A DNA stretch of 35,034 nucleotides from Robinsoniella peoriensis (GTDB taxonomy: Bacteria > Bacillota > Clostridia > Lachnospirales > Lachnospiraceae), in contig NZ_JTGN01000026.1 in assembly GCF_000797495.1 (NCBI RefSeq), positions 1 to 35,034 on the forward strand. The letters run 5' to 3'. The position numbers and the translations under genes were made by a program. Shown here piece by piece: positions 24,209 through 34,263 of the stretch; positions within the stretch are counted from its first letter, which is position 1, and every line of letters begins with the position of its first letter. Below the pieces are notes generated by a model, which was not told the origin of the DNA, searched no databases, and worked only from the letters and a program-made list of their open reading frames with translations.

Positions 24209-27200
24209 TACAACAGACGGCGATACCGGCTTTTTAACGAGACCTTTGATTGCTGCCTGCAATGCTGCTGCTGCCGCATCTGCTTCTTTCTGTCCGGCTT
24301 TTTCCGATAGGCTAACTGCAGCTGCCAGTACACGCTTAAAGGCTCTTACACTTTCGTCCGTATACTGCTTTAGTTCTTCCTCAGAGATAGTATTAGCACG
24401 CGCAATTGCATCTTTCAGCGCCTTCCTGTCAACAACAACTTCCGGCTCTGCTGCCACAAGTGCTTCTACCGCAGCTTTAATCGCTGCTATTGCATCATTC
24501 ACTTCCTGTTGTGTTGCATCCTTATTTTCTGCCACAGCCTTTCCTTCATTGACGGCTGCTTCTAAAGCTGCCCAACTGTCTGATGTGTAGTCCTCATCTG
24601 TATACCCTCCATCTTTGATTGCTTTGATCACTGCATTAAGAGCTTCTTTTGCCGACTCAACATCAGGATTTGTTGGCAAGATATTTCCTGTCTCTTCTGC
24701 TTCTGACTGCGTCAGTTCGACATTAAAGAAGTCAACATACGGTGCATACTCACTTCCTTCTACTCCGGCGAAAACAATTTCATTTATGCCGGCCTGCAAT
24801 GGAATATCCAGTCTTATAGGATCCTCACCGATATCAAAATATGCTCCGGTAAGCGGTACATCCAGCACCTGTACAACTACACCATTCACACTAACTTTTA
24901 ACTTGCTGCCAAACTGTGAACAATAATATATTCTCAGTTTACGTTTTCCTGCATTTTTACAGATCACCTCATAGGTCGCTGTCCCGTCAACTTTATCCCC
25001 ATCATTCTTAATAATTGCATAAATAAATGTTTGCCCTTGCTGCTCTACTTTATATTCTTTTGCACCTCCTGCAAATGTTCCGGACTCTCCCTCAATCTTG
25101 TGCATGATCATGCCTTCACCCGGATTATCATCTGGTTCATCTTTATTATTCGGCGGCTTTATGTCCATATTATAGCTACCCACTATAATACGATCCAGAT
25201 TCGGTGCGTAAGCAGATGTATTTCCAACAACGATGGTGTTGTCTCCCGCCTTCAAATCCACGGACAGAGATACTTTTTTAATAGTTGTTGTCCAGTCTGT
25301 ATTATTGCCCGGGCAGGAAACCTGCTGTATGGGACCATCATTGACAGTAACTTCAAAATTACGATCGCTCTGGGTAATGTAGTAAATCTCCATCGTGGTG
25401 CTTCCTGCTAATGCTGCATTAACATTAAATGTAAGCTTATTGCCGCTTCCATTGCCGATATTTCCTACGTACTGGCCACCAGAACAGGACGAACCAGTGC
25501 TTATACTGCAGGATCCGCCAAGCGCTGCTTTCTCTGCTTCAAAACTCTTACTGGAGATCTGGTTGAGATCTGGATAGTCAGATCCAAATATATCAATCTC
25601 ATGTATAGAAGCATTTCCGCCATTGTTTGATCCGGTCACTTCAATCTTTACATAGCGGCCAGAAACATTTACACTATCCGGGACATAGCCTGTAACACTG
25701 TTGTTACTGCGGTCAATAATCTCTGTATAGCCTGAATCTTTATTATCGCTGACATAAATTTTATACTTATATTGTCTGCTTCCACTGTTTGTAAACCAGG
25801 AAATACCAATCATACGCATATCTGTCTTAGCACCAAGGTCAATCGTATATGTCTGTGGATAGTTAGAAGAATTTGCCGCCCATCGGGTATCGTCTTTTCC
25901 ATCCACTGCATGATTCATAAGATTGACTGCACCTGGCTTATTCTCTTCTGAACTTGCCGTCACCGTTTTATGAAGTGCCAGACTCTGGGGAATGAAAGTA
26001 TAAAAGTCCGTGTTTGACTCATCTTCAGACATAGCAGCCAGTATCATACCCGCTTCTACATCACCTGATTCCTGATAAATAAGCATTCCATCCATATATT
26101 TATAGACGCCTATCGCTGCATTTACATCTGATGAAATCACTTCCCTGATCGTACTTGCATCCAATGTCTGCGGTAGCTGGATCGTCTTATTATTGGCATT
26201 GATACGCAGTACATCTGACTGTATATCTGTCGCATCACTCTTGGCACGTAACCACGTCACGGTATCTGTATAGATCTCATCGCCCTTATTCGCTACAAGG
26301 TAAGCAACATTTTCGCTCTTGTTCAGGATAACATTCTCCCAGACGAATACATTTGTCTGAGTCAGCTGCTCCTGTGTCAGCGTTCCAATTTCTTCACCAT
26401 TCATATACAAGGTTGCGCTGTCACAGTTGGAGTATACTTTCACCTGAATAGATGCCTTTTCTCTCTTAGTAAATCTTCGGCTGGTAATATAAGCAACGGG
26501 GTCATTACTCCAATCAGCCTTGTACAGATAAAAAACGTCCTTCTTTGTCTCACGGTCAAAGGTTACCATACCCTTAGTATTAATACCCTGCAGACCACCC
26601 TCGTTACGGCCGTCTGACCCAAAGTCAAACATATTCCAATAGTAGGTTCCCCATAGATATTCACGTGCATTGATATCCCTAAGGAATTTCTCATTAGATT
26701 CCATCTGGTATTCCTCAGACTGGAAACTCCCGGCATTCTTGGTAGGATTTTCCGTGTGATGATTAATGCTGGAACCAATACCATATTCAGAAACACCCAT
26801 CGGACGTGTTGGTTCAGATTTGTGCAGATCGTCATAGGTGCTGCCCAACTGTTCATTTGTCCCAAAATACCAGCCGGGATAACGGTTCCATGCCTGAAGA
26901 TCACTCGGCCATTTTTCCGCCTGATTTTTATCTGTTGCCTGTACCGTGAGACGCCCTGATGTATCTTCCTTCTTGGCAAGTTCATTCAGTTCATTCATGA
27001 AGGATTGCATAACCTTATCTTCCTCCGAGTCTTTAGATCCTACTCTTACTTCATTTTGCAGACCCCAAAAGCAGATAGATGGACGGTTGATGTTCTGACG
27101 AATCATTTCCACCATCTGCTGCTTTGTCACATCAAAGAAACTTTCTCTATCACTATCAGGATTACTGTAACTACCACTTCCCCCAATTTCATTAACGAAA

Positions 27201-28435
27201 GGAATTTCCGCCCAGACTACAATGCCATACTTGTCACATAATTCATAAAAATATGGATCATGCGGATAGTGAGCGAGACGGATAGTGTTAGCGCCTATCT
27301 CATAAATCATAGCGAAGTCCGTATCATGATCTTCTTTTAAAAGTGCATTGCCCTTACCATCTTTATCCTGATGGCGGCAAACACCACGCAGAGGATAGGA
27401 TTCACCATTCAGGAAGAACCCTTTATCATAATCCACTTTAAAGAAGCGGAATCCTACATAGTCTGTAAGGCTGTCTACCTCTTTTCCATCTACTATAACG
27501 GTCAGATCTACCTGATAGCGGTATGGGTCCTCTTTACCATTCCACAGCCTCGGATCTTTAACTATAATGTCTTTGGAAAACTCCTGTTCCTTTCCAGCAT
27601 CAATACGAAACTCCTGTTCTACAGTCGCAATAGTCTCCGTACCTGTCATAGACGCTACATCAAACAGGGGTTCAATCCCATCCACTTCCTCAAACATCTC
27701 CGGCTCTCTCAAAACAGCTTTTACCTTAACTGTTTTTATCTGACTGGAATTGTTGACAATCGTGGATTTTACACTTAGATTTGCGCTGGATTTCGAGACA
27801 TTGCCAGTTGTCAGTTTTAATCCCGAAGAAGCATAGTCCATCGTGTTTACATGAACATCTTCTGTTAATACCAGAGATACATCTCTGTAAATTCCGCCAT
27901 AAAATGTAAAGTCAGCCGAAAGCGGTGCAATATCTTTCACTTTTTCATTATTTACTTTTACCGCAAGGACATTGTCCTTATCCGGTTTCATATGCTCAGT
28001 AATATCATATCGGAATGCAGTATAACCGCCCTTATGTGTGCCTACTTTATCACCATTTACATACACATCTGACTGCATGTTAACGCCAAGGAACTCTATG
28101 TAGATCCTTTTGTTGTTGTATGCAGAATCCCAGCCAAGTTTCTTGCGATACCATCCATCACCTCTGTAATAGCTGCCGCCATCCGCTCCATCCTCTGCAT
28201 TCCATGTATGCGGAATGTTCACGTCCTCCCAGCGGGAATCATCGAAATTTGTGTTCTGTGCATTACTAACGCTGGATTTTTGGAACTTCCAGCCACTTCC
28301 AATGTCAATTTTCTGACGACCTGTCTCTGCCGCATTTGCAACAGTTGTGTATGACAACAAAGACAACACTATACCTAACAGCATGGCAAGAACAATTGCA
28401 ATCACTTTTTGAGAAAATCTTTTTCTAACTGTCAT
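23546..28435 (-). CDS. Secreted GH2 beta-galactosidase-type enzyme with CBM32, two CBM6/35-like, FIVAR and LRR_5 modules
   Basis: The start is taken at 28435, where AGGAGGG lies 6 nt upstream. The longer in-frame start at 28474 would hide the signal peptide behind 13 residues. The 1629-residue protein has a signal peptide (about 1-35, ANA), GH2 sugar-binding (40-180) and Ig-like (180-300) domains, and a TIM barrel (330-630) with acid/base Glu462 in FWGLQNE and nucleophile Glu550 in GVSEYGIG. The segment ANTIRLAHYPHD resembles GH2 beta-galactosidases rather than mannosidases. A DUF4982-like region (640-730), CBM32/F5-8C (820-955), two CBM6/35-like modules (960-1085, CSGGQYVGNIG; 1105-1240), two FIVAR modules, an Ig-like domain and LRR_5 follow. 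A terminator lies between this gene and the GH28 gene upstream, so it probably heads the GH2-GH2-GH76 operon, though I saw no convincing promoter in the 86-bp leader. Confidence 0.92.
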   Translation of the reverse strand: MTVRKRFSQKVIAIVLAMLLGIVLSLLSYTTVANAAETGRQKIDIGSGWKFQKSSVSNAQNTNFDDSRWEDVNIPHTWNAEDGADGGSYYRGDGWYRKKLGWDSAYNNKRIYIEFLGVNMQSDVYVNGDKVGTHKGGYTAFRYDITEHMKPDKDNVLAVKVNNEKVKDIAPLSADFTFYGGIYRDVSLVLTEDVHVNTMDYASSGLKLTTGNVSKSSANLSVKSTIVNNSSQIKTVKVKAVLREPEMFEEVDGIEPLFDVASMTGTETIATVEQEFRIDAGKEQEFSKDIIVKDPRLWNGKEDPYRYQVDLTVIVDGKEVDSLTDYVGFRFFKVDYDKGFFLNGESYPLRGVCRHQDKDGKGNALLKEDHDTDFAMIYEIGANTIRLAHYPHDPYFYELCDKYGIVVWAEIPFVNEIGGSGSYSNPDSDRESFFDVTKQQMVEMIRQNINRPSICFWGLQNEVRVGSKDSEEDKVMQSFMNELNELAKKEDTSGRLTVQATDKNQAEKWPSDLQAWNRYPGWYFGTNEQLGSTYDDLHKSEPTRPMGVSEYGIGSSINHHTENPTKNAGSFQSEEYQMESNEKFLRDINAREYLWGTYYWNMFDFGSDGRNEGGLQGINTKGMVTFDRETKKDVFYLYKADWSNDPVAYITSRRFTKREKASIQVKVYSNCDSATLYMNGEEIGTLTQEQLTQTNVFVWENVILNKSENVAYLVANKGDEIYTDTVTWLRAKSDATDIQSDVLRINANNKTIQLPQTLDASTIREVISSDVNAAIGVYKYMDGMLIYQESGDVEAGMILAAMSEDESNTDFYTFIPQSLALHKTVTASSEENKPGAVNLMNHAVDGKDDTRWAANSSNYPQTYTIDLGAKTDMRMIGISWFTNSGSRQYKYKIYVSDNKDSGYTEIIDRSNNSVTGYVPDSVNVSGRYVKIEVTGSNNGGNASIHEIDIFGSDYPDLNQISSKSFEAEKAALGGSCSISTGSSCSGGQYVGNIGNGSGNKLTFNVNAALAGSTTMEIYYITQSDRNFEVTVNDGPIQQVSCPGNNTDWTTTIKKVSLSVDLKAGDNTIVVGNTSAYAPNLDRIIVGSYNMDIKPPNNKDEPDDNPGEGMIMHKIEGESGTFAGGAKEYKVEQQGQTFIYAIIKNDGDKVDGTATYEVICKNAGKRKLRIYYCSQFGSKLKVSVNGVVVQVLDVPLTGAYFDIGEDPIRLDIPLQAGINEIVFAGVEGSEYAPYVDFFNVELTQSEAEETGNILPTNPDVESAKEALNAVIKAIKDGGYTDEDYTSDSWAALEAAVNEGKAVAENKDATQQEVNDAIAAIKAAVEALVAAEPEVVVDRKALKDAIARANTISEEELKQYTDESVRAFKRVLAAAVSLSEKAGQKEADAAAAALQAAIKGLVKKPVSPSVVQKDISKLSIDNMKAQTHTGSVLKPLVAIKDGSKVLKQDVDYTVYYKNNKNPGTAQIIITGRGSYKGSVTKTFVITAKKGKTYTVGNYKYKVLSASTRSGTVSLTKPVKNILKTVKVSDTVKIGNYKYKITEIGKNAFKGNKKLKTVTIGKNVKKIGSSAFYNAKLLKKITVNSKVIKSVGKNALKGINGKAVIKVPKSKLKSYQSRFAKKGQKETVVIKK

Positions 28436-28441
28436 TTTCAA

Positions 28442-28448
28442 CCCTCCT
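28442..28448 (-). promoter_or_regulatory. Ribosome binding site that fixes the GH2 start at 28435
   Basis: AGGAGGG on the minus strand is 6 nt before the ATG at 28433-28435. The product then begins MTVRKRFSQKV, parallel to MAVRKRITPKL of the GH76 protein, supporting this start over the ATG at 28474. Confidence 0.88.
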
Positions 28449-28521
28449 ATAAAATATGCTACCCACTGATTCATTTTAGCCTTTCAACTAATCTACAACT
28501 GAAGTTAAACTGACGGATAGG

Positions 28522-28556
28522 AAAAAACGGGAGAAAGCTTATCGTTCTCTCCCGCC
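28522..28556 (-). terminator. Rho-independent terminator after the GH28 gene
   Basis: On the minus strand CGGGAGA and TCTCCCG (28548-28554 and 28528-28534) form a 7-bp GC-rich stem followed at once by TTTTTT (28527-28522). It lies about 33 nt after the stop of the GH28 gene and splits it from the downstream GH2 operon. Confidence 0.85.
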
Positions 28557-28586
28557 TCAGATTTATCGCATCAACAACTAATCTCT

Positions 28587-29249
28587 CTATTTTTTAATAA
28601 CTACCGTATTCTTCTGGCCTTTTTTCGCAAATCTGCTCTGGTATGATTTCAGTTTGGATTTCGGAACCTTGATGGCTGCTCTGGCGTGGATACCTTTCAA
28701 TGCATTTTTACCGACACTCTTAATCACCTTGGAGTATATGGTTATTTTTTTCAGTGCCTTATCGTTATAAAATGCCGCTGTTCCAATTTTTTTCACATTC
28801 TTACCGATGGTCACTGTTTTAAGCTTATTATTTCGCTTAAATGCACTCTTGCCAATTTCGGTCACTTTATATCTGTAGTTACCGATCTTTACCGTATCTG
28901 GAACCTTGACCGTTTTTAATGTATTCTTCACCGGTTTAGTCAGACTCACCGTTCCGCTCTTGGTGGATGCGCTTAATACTTTGTATTTGTAATTTCCTAC
29001 TGTATAAGTTCTTCCTTTTTTCGCCAGTATCACAAATGTCTTCGTCAAGCTTCCCTTATAAGTACCCTTTCCTGTGATAATGATCTGAGCAGTTCCTGGA
29101 TTTTTGTTATTCTTATAATAAACCGTGTAATCTACATCCTGTTTCAGTACTTTACTGCCATCTTTTATGGATATTATCGGTTTTAAAGAAGATCCGGTAT
29201 GGGTTTGTGCCTTAATGCTGCCAATTGACAGTTTTGATATTTCTTTCTG
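28587..29249 (-). repeat. C-terminal Ig-like plus LRR_5 cassette, copy in the GH28 gene
   Basis: This 663-bp copy begins at QKEISKLSIGSIKAQTH. Its last 150 residues differ at only six positions from the truncated copy at 34582-35034, so the two are a very recent duplication or have been homogenised. Confidence 0.9.
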
Positions 29250-32200
29250 TACAACCGGCGGTGTTACTGGTTTCTTAACAAGACCTTTCATTGCTGCCTG
29301 CAATGCCGCTGCTGCTGCATCTACTTCTTTCTGGCTGGCTTTTTCCGACAGGCCAGCTGCCGCTGCCAGTGCATTTTTAAAGGTTCTTACACTTTCGTCT
29401 GTATACTGCTTCAGTGCCTCAGCAGAGATAGCATTGGCTTGTGCTATTGCATCTTTCAGTGCCTTCCTGTCAACAACAACTTCCGGCTTCACTGCCACAA
29501 GTGCTTCTGCCGCTGCCTCGATTGCTGCGATTGCATCATTCAATTCCTGCTTAGTAGCATTCACATCTGCTGCTACAGCTCTTCCTGCATTCACGGCTGC
29601 TTTTAATACTGCCCAGCTTTCTGTTGTGTAGTCAGCTTCTTCTAATAATTCTGTGGATGTAATTACTGCTGCAAGTGCTTCTTTTGCTGCTGTAATTTCA
29701 GGATCTACTCCACCTGCTTTTCTGACCTCAATGTAGTCCACGTTCGGTCCATATTCAATGCCAACTCCAGTAAGAACAATCGTATTTATTCCCTTATCCA
29801 GGTTAACTTTGACTTCTATCGGTTTTGCAGCTGGTACATCCCAACCACCTGTTACCGGGCAATTTACTGAATTTTCAGTTCCATTCACCTGTACAGCCAA
29901 CGGACGTGATGCTGACGTACAATGGACAATTGCTACTATGTATTCACCAGCTTCATCAGCTGCTACTTTGAATGCTGCGGCTCCCTTGCTCGTTCCACCA
30001 ATATTTCCCACACGTTGTCCGCCTGAGCAAGCCGCTGCCGATGATATAGAAGCACCACCGGAAAGTTCTCCTGTCTCTACTTCAATCTTGACTCCTGTCG
30101 GTCTCGCAAGCCCTTCCATTGCGCTTTTTAGTTTTGCCACAGCGTCTTTCTTTTCTTCTAAACTTGCGTTTGCTGCATTTTTCGCTGCCGCATAAGCATC
30201 AGAAAATGATTTCCAGCTATTTGCTGTATAATAGTCTTCCTTGTCTTCGTATGTTTTTGCTTTCTTCAATACTGATTCAAGATCTTTCTGAATTACTGCA
30301 GCCTCGTCTATTTCACCTGCAATATGGAATACTAAACGCTCCCCATCTTCGTTGGCGAATTTCTCTGCAACCGGTATTGCCAGTTCCTGGGTTCCTGTAG
30401 CATCATACAGCTTCAGATTGCCGCTTGCATCACACTTAACTATCGCACCTTCATAAATGTCTTTGTCAATTGAGAGACTATTCTCACTCTTTAAAGACTG
30501 TATAAGGCTGTAATTCAGCGCTGTTGCACTCTCACCGTAACCAATCACACCTGAAAGCACCGGATTCTCCAGTACATTTTCGCCGTTCTCAAATACAATT
30601 CCGTAAAGAATTTTATTTGCATTGCCATCTTCCATCTTTGCACCTGAGTAATCAGAATATGAATATTCTTTACGAACATCCTTGGTCATCAGCACGTTCT
30701 GGCAATTCTCTAAGGTTACATTGTCTGCCCAACGCATCGTATATGCCCACCCTACTGGGTCTCCCATTCCATCATGTTCCGGATATCCGCTTCCGATACC
30801 TCCCGGTAATCCCGGAACTGAAGTGTATCCACCAGGCATTTCCATGTACACATTCTTGAAAAGTACATTGGTAATACGATGTTTGTTAACATCCGTATTT
30901 CCTCTTGACGGGTTAAGTCCTACCAGCATGGAAGCATGCTCTATCTCATTCTTGTGGCTAAATGGTGGTTCCATGGCATTACTAAAATTCATATCCTCTA
31001 CAACCACGTTATTAATAAAGCCCAGATGCTTTTCCAGTCCGCTGTTTGCCCTTTGACGATCACCTACCATGAAAGCAATCGAGTTATCCACATCAATCAT
31101 GTCGATACGTTTGAACGTAATATTCTCTATTTCAGAACCGTCTACTGCCTGCAGGGTGATACCGGACATTCCTACGTTCTTAATTACTATATCCTCACAA
31201 GTATAATTCTTAAAATCATCATAAGAGTCTGTACCAAATTTGATACCGTTACAATAAGACTGTAAAGACGTATTTCTCATATCGCAATTGATACTTGGAA
31301 ACGCATTTCCACTCTTTGGACAGAACGCATCATCACCTGCTATGATATGGCAGTTCTCAATTGTAATGTTACTGCAGTTAACCGGGTCAATACCATCGCG
31401 GTTGGGTGCAATATGGTTTGTGATTGCAATGTTGCGAAATGTCATATTGGTACTCTCATATGGCACCAGGGTCCAGTGCGGACTGTTTATAATGTTGATA
31501 TTCTCAACATGAAAATCATTTGAAGATGTCAGATATAATGCACACGGACGCTGATTCCCCGGATCATTTTCATTGAAACCATAAAATCCATTGCCGTCAA
31601 GAGTTCCACCACCGTTAATACGGAAGTTTTCCGTCCCCTCAATAGAACGGATAATACCACAGCCGAGCTGATGGTTTCCGTTATATCCAACTATTCCATT
31701 ATATTTCGGCTGGAAATGGATATATTCGTTACGGTCCATCTTTGCAAAGATTTTTGCGGATGCATCAATAAACAAAGTCATGTCGCTTTGCATGGTAATC
31801 TGTCCGCAGTAGAAAGTGCCATTCTCAAGCAGCACGGTCCCTCCGGTGTAGGCGGCTGCCCTGATTGCTTCATCAATCGCTTCTGTATCATCAGTGATTC
31901 CGTCGCCTACTGCACCATAATCCTTTACGTCAAATATTTCTCCCGCTTTAAGCCCTCTTGCCAGAGAAGCACTATCATATACCCTTACGTTATCAACGTA
32001 AAGTACATTCTGCTCTTCTACAACATAAGATACGGAAGCAACATCATCTGCATCGCTTACAAATGCTGCCCGGCTGCATCTCTTTGCACCGTCAATATAA
32101 AAATCATAACGGTTGGTATATGTATTCAGCACCAGCTTTATCTGATACCAGTTTCCTGCAGGATAATAGTTGTTAGCAATTTCCTGGCTGCAGATGTATT

Positions 32201-34247
32201 CCCAGTTTTCTCCGTTACTGATAAAGAAGCTGTTGCGGTATGCAGCAACCTTAATCACATCATTCCCCTTACTGTCACGGACTACCGGAACAGTTACCCA
32301 GGTATTTTCCATTGGTTTTACCTTTGCTTCGATAGTTACGTCACCGGTAAGTGCTCCAAAACTACGGGTTGCCTCTACCTTGGAATCTCTGTTTTCAATC
32401 TGCAGGCTCTTATCGGAGGCAAAGGGAACTTCTGAAACCGCAGCATAGGTTACGTTAGAAACTGTCCAGTTTTCAGGATTTGCAGTACCGGTTGCTTCAC
32501 TGTTAAAGTTGTCTTCTACAGCAAAGATTTCTGTATCATCATGCATAAGCAGGTTATCAACTTGCAATATACCTGAGCCTGAGGACCATGTGATGGTTTT
32601 AATGTTTTTCGCATCGCTGTCACTAAATGGGGCATTCTGCACCTTGCGCATATGATCAACCCAGACCTCGTAGGTTCCCTTATCAATATCCACGAGCATT
32701 TTGATAATATACCAGGTGTCCCTGGTATAAGCCATAACTTCCTCATCACCTGCCCTGATGTAACCGTCGGTGCCGAAGGTCAGCTCCACAGCCGTCTTGC
32801 CGTCTGCCGATTTCATAACAGGGATAGACATCGCCGTATCATCTGTGGAAGATCTTACCTTTCCTTCGTATACGACTTTTCCGGTAATCGCTTCGTCAAA
32901 GGTCTTGACCAGTTCGCCATCTGCCTCGATGATCGGGTAACGGTTCAGATTCTCGGCATCATCAATGATGGTAACCGTCTGTTCCGGACCGTAAATCTCC
33001 ATCTCGCTAAGCTGTATCGCATTCTTTTCCAGGGTGTTGGAATATCCAACCAATCGGACATAACGCGCTTTAGTCTCATCAAAAGTAATGGTATTGGTAC
33101 TTTCATTCCCAGTTGGGGCATCCGCCGGGTCAAACAGATATTCTGTTTTCTCTTTTACGGTAGTAAAATTCTTACCGTCAGTGCTGACCTGCACTTCGAA
33201 CTCCTGCGTTCTCGGAGCCCAAGTAGAAATTCCTTTCTTCCTAAGTTTTAACGTTACTTTATTTACTTTACAAAGTGCCTGCAAGTCAATCGTCAGTTCC
33301 GCTGCCGGAAACTCGTCCCCAATTGGCTGACTCTGCCAATAGGTATCGATATTTCCATCCACAACACTGGCGTTGGTATTGCCGGCGTGGTTTACTTTAT
33401 AGGAAGCTCCAAATGCCATATTGTCACTTTCAGAATAAAATTTCGTCTCACCGCCGCTTCCCAGCTGGCTTAACAAGACATTACTTCCGGTGTAACCGGC
33501 AGGGACATCCTCGGATTCATCAAAATTGAATACATCATTTAGATAGTAACGGTAGTTTTGATCCGCTAAATTCTGAGCAGGCTTTTCGCCTTCCTCTACA
33601 ACAGCATTATGTGTCAGAGCATTAGACACCGCTTCCCCATTTTGCGGCAATACCATATAAAATACATTGTTGCCTGAACCATTATACTTATTCATTGTAA
33701 CCAGACCTGCGGGGTAGGACCTCTTTGCCAGCCAGAATTCATTACCATTATTAAGCTTCAGAGTTCCGTCTGTCTTTGTAAAACCAGCCAGAGAACTTGG
33801 TACGCTGCTTTGTGCGGTATCAATTGCCGCATAAATCTCAATATCCTGTTCCGCATAAAAATGATGATCCCTACTCGGCTGGTTTTTGATACGGTTTAAA
33901 ATGTAATCACAGCCGATAAACTTATCAGGCATGTCCTGGATCTCATAATCGGACTCTGCATAGTTCGTCACATCACTCTTTGTCGGGTCCGGATCAATCG
34001 TATAAATGCAAGTTCCTTTCTGCAGATTAGTTTCCGTACGGAACCAGCTGGCATCCCAACTACTTGTGGAATACCGGGTAATACTTGGTACCGGAGGTGC
34101 CTCGTCAATTACACTTGTCGCAGCGCGGGCGGCGGTTAAATCCCCCAATTCAGTAGTGGAATCAGTTGCTGCCACCGTAATCCCCGGTGTCGAAGATACG
34201 ATTACGGCTAAGGACAACACGGTTGCACAGACTCTTCTTTTGAACAT
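28587..34247 (-). CDS. Secreted GH28-like (polygalacturonase-fold) enzyme with CBM32, ConA-like, CBM35-like, FIVAR and LRR_5 modules
   Basis: The start at 34247 has AGGAGG 10 nt upstream; the longer frame from 34271 does not. The 1886-residue protein has a signal peptide (1-27), an N-terminal region with no recognised family (30-260), CBM32 (about 270-416), two ConA-like modules (425-565 and 579-755) and a right-handed beta-helix (765-1230). The helix begins VKDYGAVGDG and carries the GH28 acidic residues Asp951 (NRDGIDP) and Asp972-Asp973 (AGDDAFC). The usual GH28 His-Gly and Arg-Ile-Lys motifs are not present; the equivalent segments read YCNGIKFGTDS and GITLQAVDG. This fits a GH28-related subfamily whose substrate, probably a uronic-acid glycan, cannot be fixed. 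FIVAR, CBM35-like (CSGGQRVGNIGG), two more FIVAR, an Ig-like domain and LRR_5 follow. A possible promoter lies at 34393-34420 and a terminator at 28522-28556, so it may be monocistronic. Confidence 0.88.
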   Translation of the reverse strand: MFKRRVCATVLSLAVIVSSTPGITVAATDSTTELGDLTAARAATSVIDEAPPVPSITRYSTSSWDASWFRTETNLQKGTCIYTIDPDPTKSDVTNYAESDYEIQDMPDKFIGCDYILNRIKNQPSRDHHFYAEQDIEIYAAIDTAQSSVPSSLAGFTKTDGTLKLNNGNEFWLAKRSYPAGLVTMNKYNGSGNNVFYMVLPQNGEAVSNALTHNAVVEEGEKPAQNLADQNYRYYLNDVFNFDESEDVPAGYTGSNVLLSQLGSGGETKFYSESDNMAFGASYKVNHAGNTNASVVDGNIDTYWQSQPIGDEFPAAELTIDLQALCKVNKVTLKLRKKGISTWAPRTQEFEVQVSTDGKNFTTVKEKTEYLFDPADAPTGNESTNTITFDETKARYVRLVGYSNTLEKNAIQLSEMEIYGPEQTVTIIDDAENLNRYPIIEADGELVKTFDEAITGKVVYEGKVRSSTDDTAMSIPVMKSADGKTAVELTFGTDGYIRAGDEEVMAYTRDTWYIIKMLVDIDKGTYEVWVDHMRKVQNAPFSDSDAKNIKTITWSSGSGILQVDNLLMHDDTEIFAVEDNFNSEATGTANPENWTVSNVTYAAVSEVPFASDKSLQIENRDSKVEATRSFGALTGDVTIEAKVKPMENTWVTVPVVRDSKGNDVIKVAAYRNSFFISNGENWEYICSQEIANNYYPAGNWYQIKLVLNTYTNRYDFYIDGAKRCSRAAFVSDADDVASVSYVVEEQNVLYVDNVRVYDSASLARGLKAGEIFDVKDYGAVGDGITDDTEAIDEAIRAAAYTGGTVLLENGTFYCGQITMQSDMTLFIDASAKIFAKMDRNEYIHFQPKYNGIVGYNGNHQLGCGIIRSIEGTENFRINGGGTLDGNGFYGFNENDPGNQRPCALYLTSSNDFHVENINIINSPHWTLVPYESTNMTFRNIAITNHIAPNRDGIDPVNCSNITIENCHIIAGDDAFCPKSGNAFPSINCDMRNTSLQSYCNGIKFGTDSYDDFKNYTCEDIVIKNVGMSGITLQAVDGSEIENITFKRIDMIDVDNSIAFMVGDRQRANSGLEKHLGFINNVVVEDMNFSNAMEPPFSHKNEIEHASMLVGLNPSRGNTDVNKHRITNVLFKNVYMEMPGGYTSVPGLPGGIGSGYPEHDGMGDPVGWAYTMRWADNVTLENCQNVLMTKDVRKEYSYSDYSGAKMEDGNANKILYGIVFENGENVLENPVLSGVIGYGESATALNYSLIQSLKSENSLSIDKDIYEGAIVKCDASGNLKLYDATGTQELAIPVAEKFANEDGERLVFHIAGEIDEAAVIQKDLESVLKKAKTYEDKEDYYTANSWKSFSDAYAAAKNAANASLEEKKDAVAKLKSAMEGLARPTGVKIEVETGELSGGASISSAAACSGGQRVGNIGGTSKGAAAFKVAADEAGEYIVAIVHCTSASRPLAVQVNGTENSVNCPVTGGWDVPAAKPIEVKVNLDKGINTIVLTGVGIEYGPNVDYIEVRKAGGVDPEITAAKEALAAVITSTELLEEADYTTESWAVLKAAVNAGRAVAADVNATKQELNDAIAAIEAAAEALVAVKPEVVVDRKALKDAIAQANAISAEALKQYTDESVRTFKNALAAAAGLSEKASQKEVDAAAAALQAAMKGLVKKPVTPPVVQKEISKLSIGSIKAQTHTGSSLKPIISIKDGSKVLKQDVDYTVYYKNNKNPGTAQIIITGKGTYKGSLTKTFVILAKKGRTYTVGNYKYKVLSASTKSGTVSLTKPVKNTLKTVKVPDTVKIGNYRYKVTEIGKSAFKRNNKLKTVTIGKNVKKIGTAAFYNDKALKKITIYSKVIKSVGKNALKGIHARAAIKVPKSKLKSYQSRFAKKGQKNTVVIKK

Positions 34248-34257
34248 TTTTCTTATT

Positions 34258-34263
34258 CCTCCT
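34258..34263 (-). promoter_or_regulatory. Ribosome binding site that fixes the GH28 start at 34247
   Basis: AGGAGG on the minus strand lies 10 nt before the ATG at 34245-34247, giving a product that starts MFKRRVCATVL. The ATG at 34271 would place this site inside the coding region. Confidence 0.85.

Noticed and set aside
28436..28474. Upstream start codon for the CBM32-bearing GH2 gene
   Set aside because: The AGGAGGG site lies inside this extension and directs the start at 28435, which also gives a normal signal peptide.
31671..32435. A 254-codon plus-strand open frame
   Set aside because: It lies wholly inside the well-supported minus-strand GH28-like gene, is rich in Cys, Ile and Tyr as antisense frames are, and has no recognisable domain or ribosome binding site.
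597..34247. Dockerin modules on the glycosidases
   Set aside because: I looked for paired DxNxDG-type loops at the ends and between modules and saw none; all tails are LRR_5 or Big_2.
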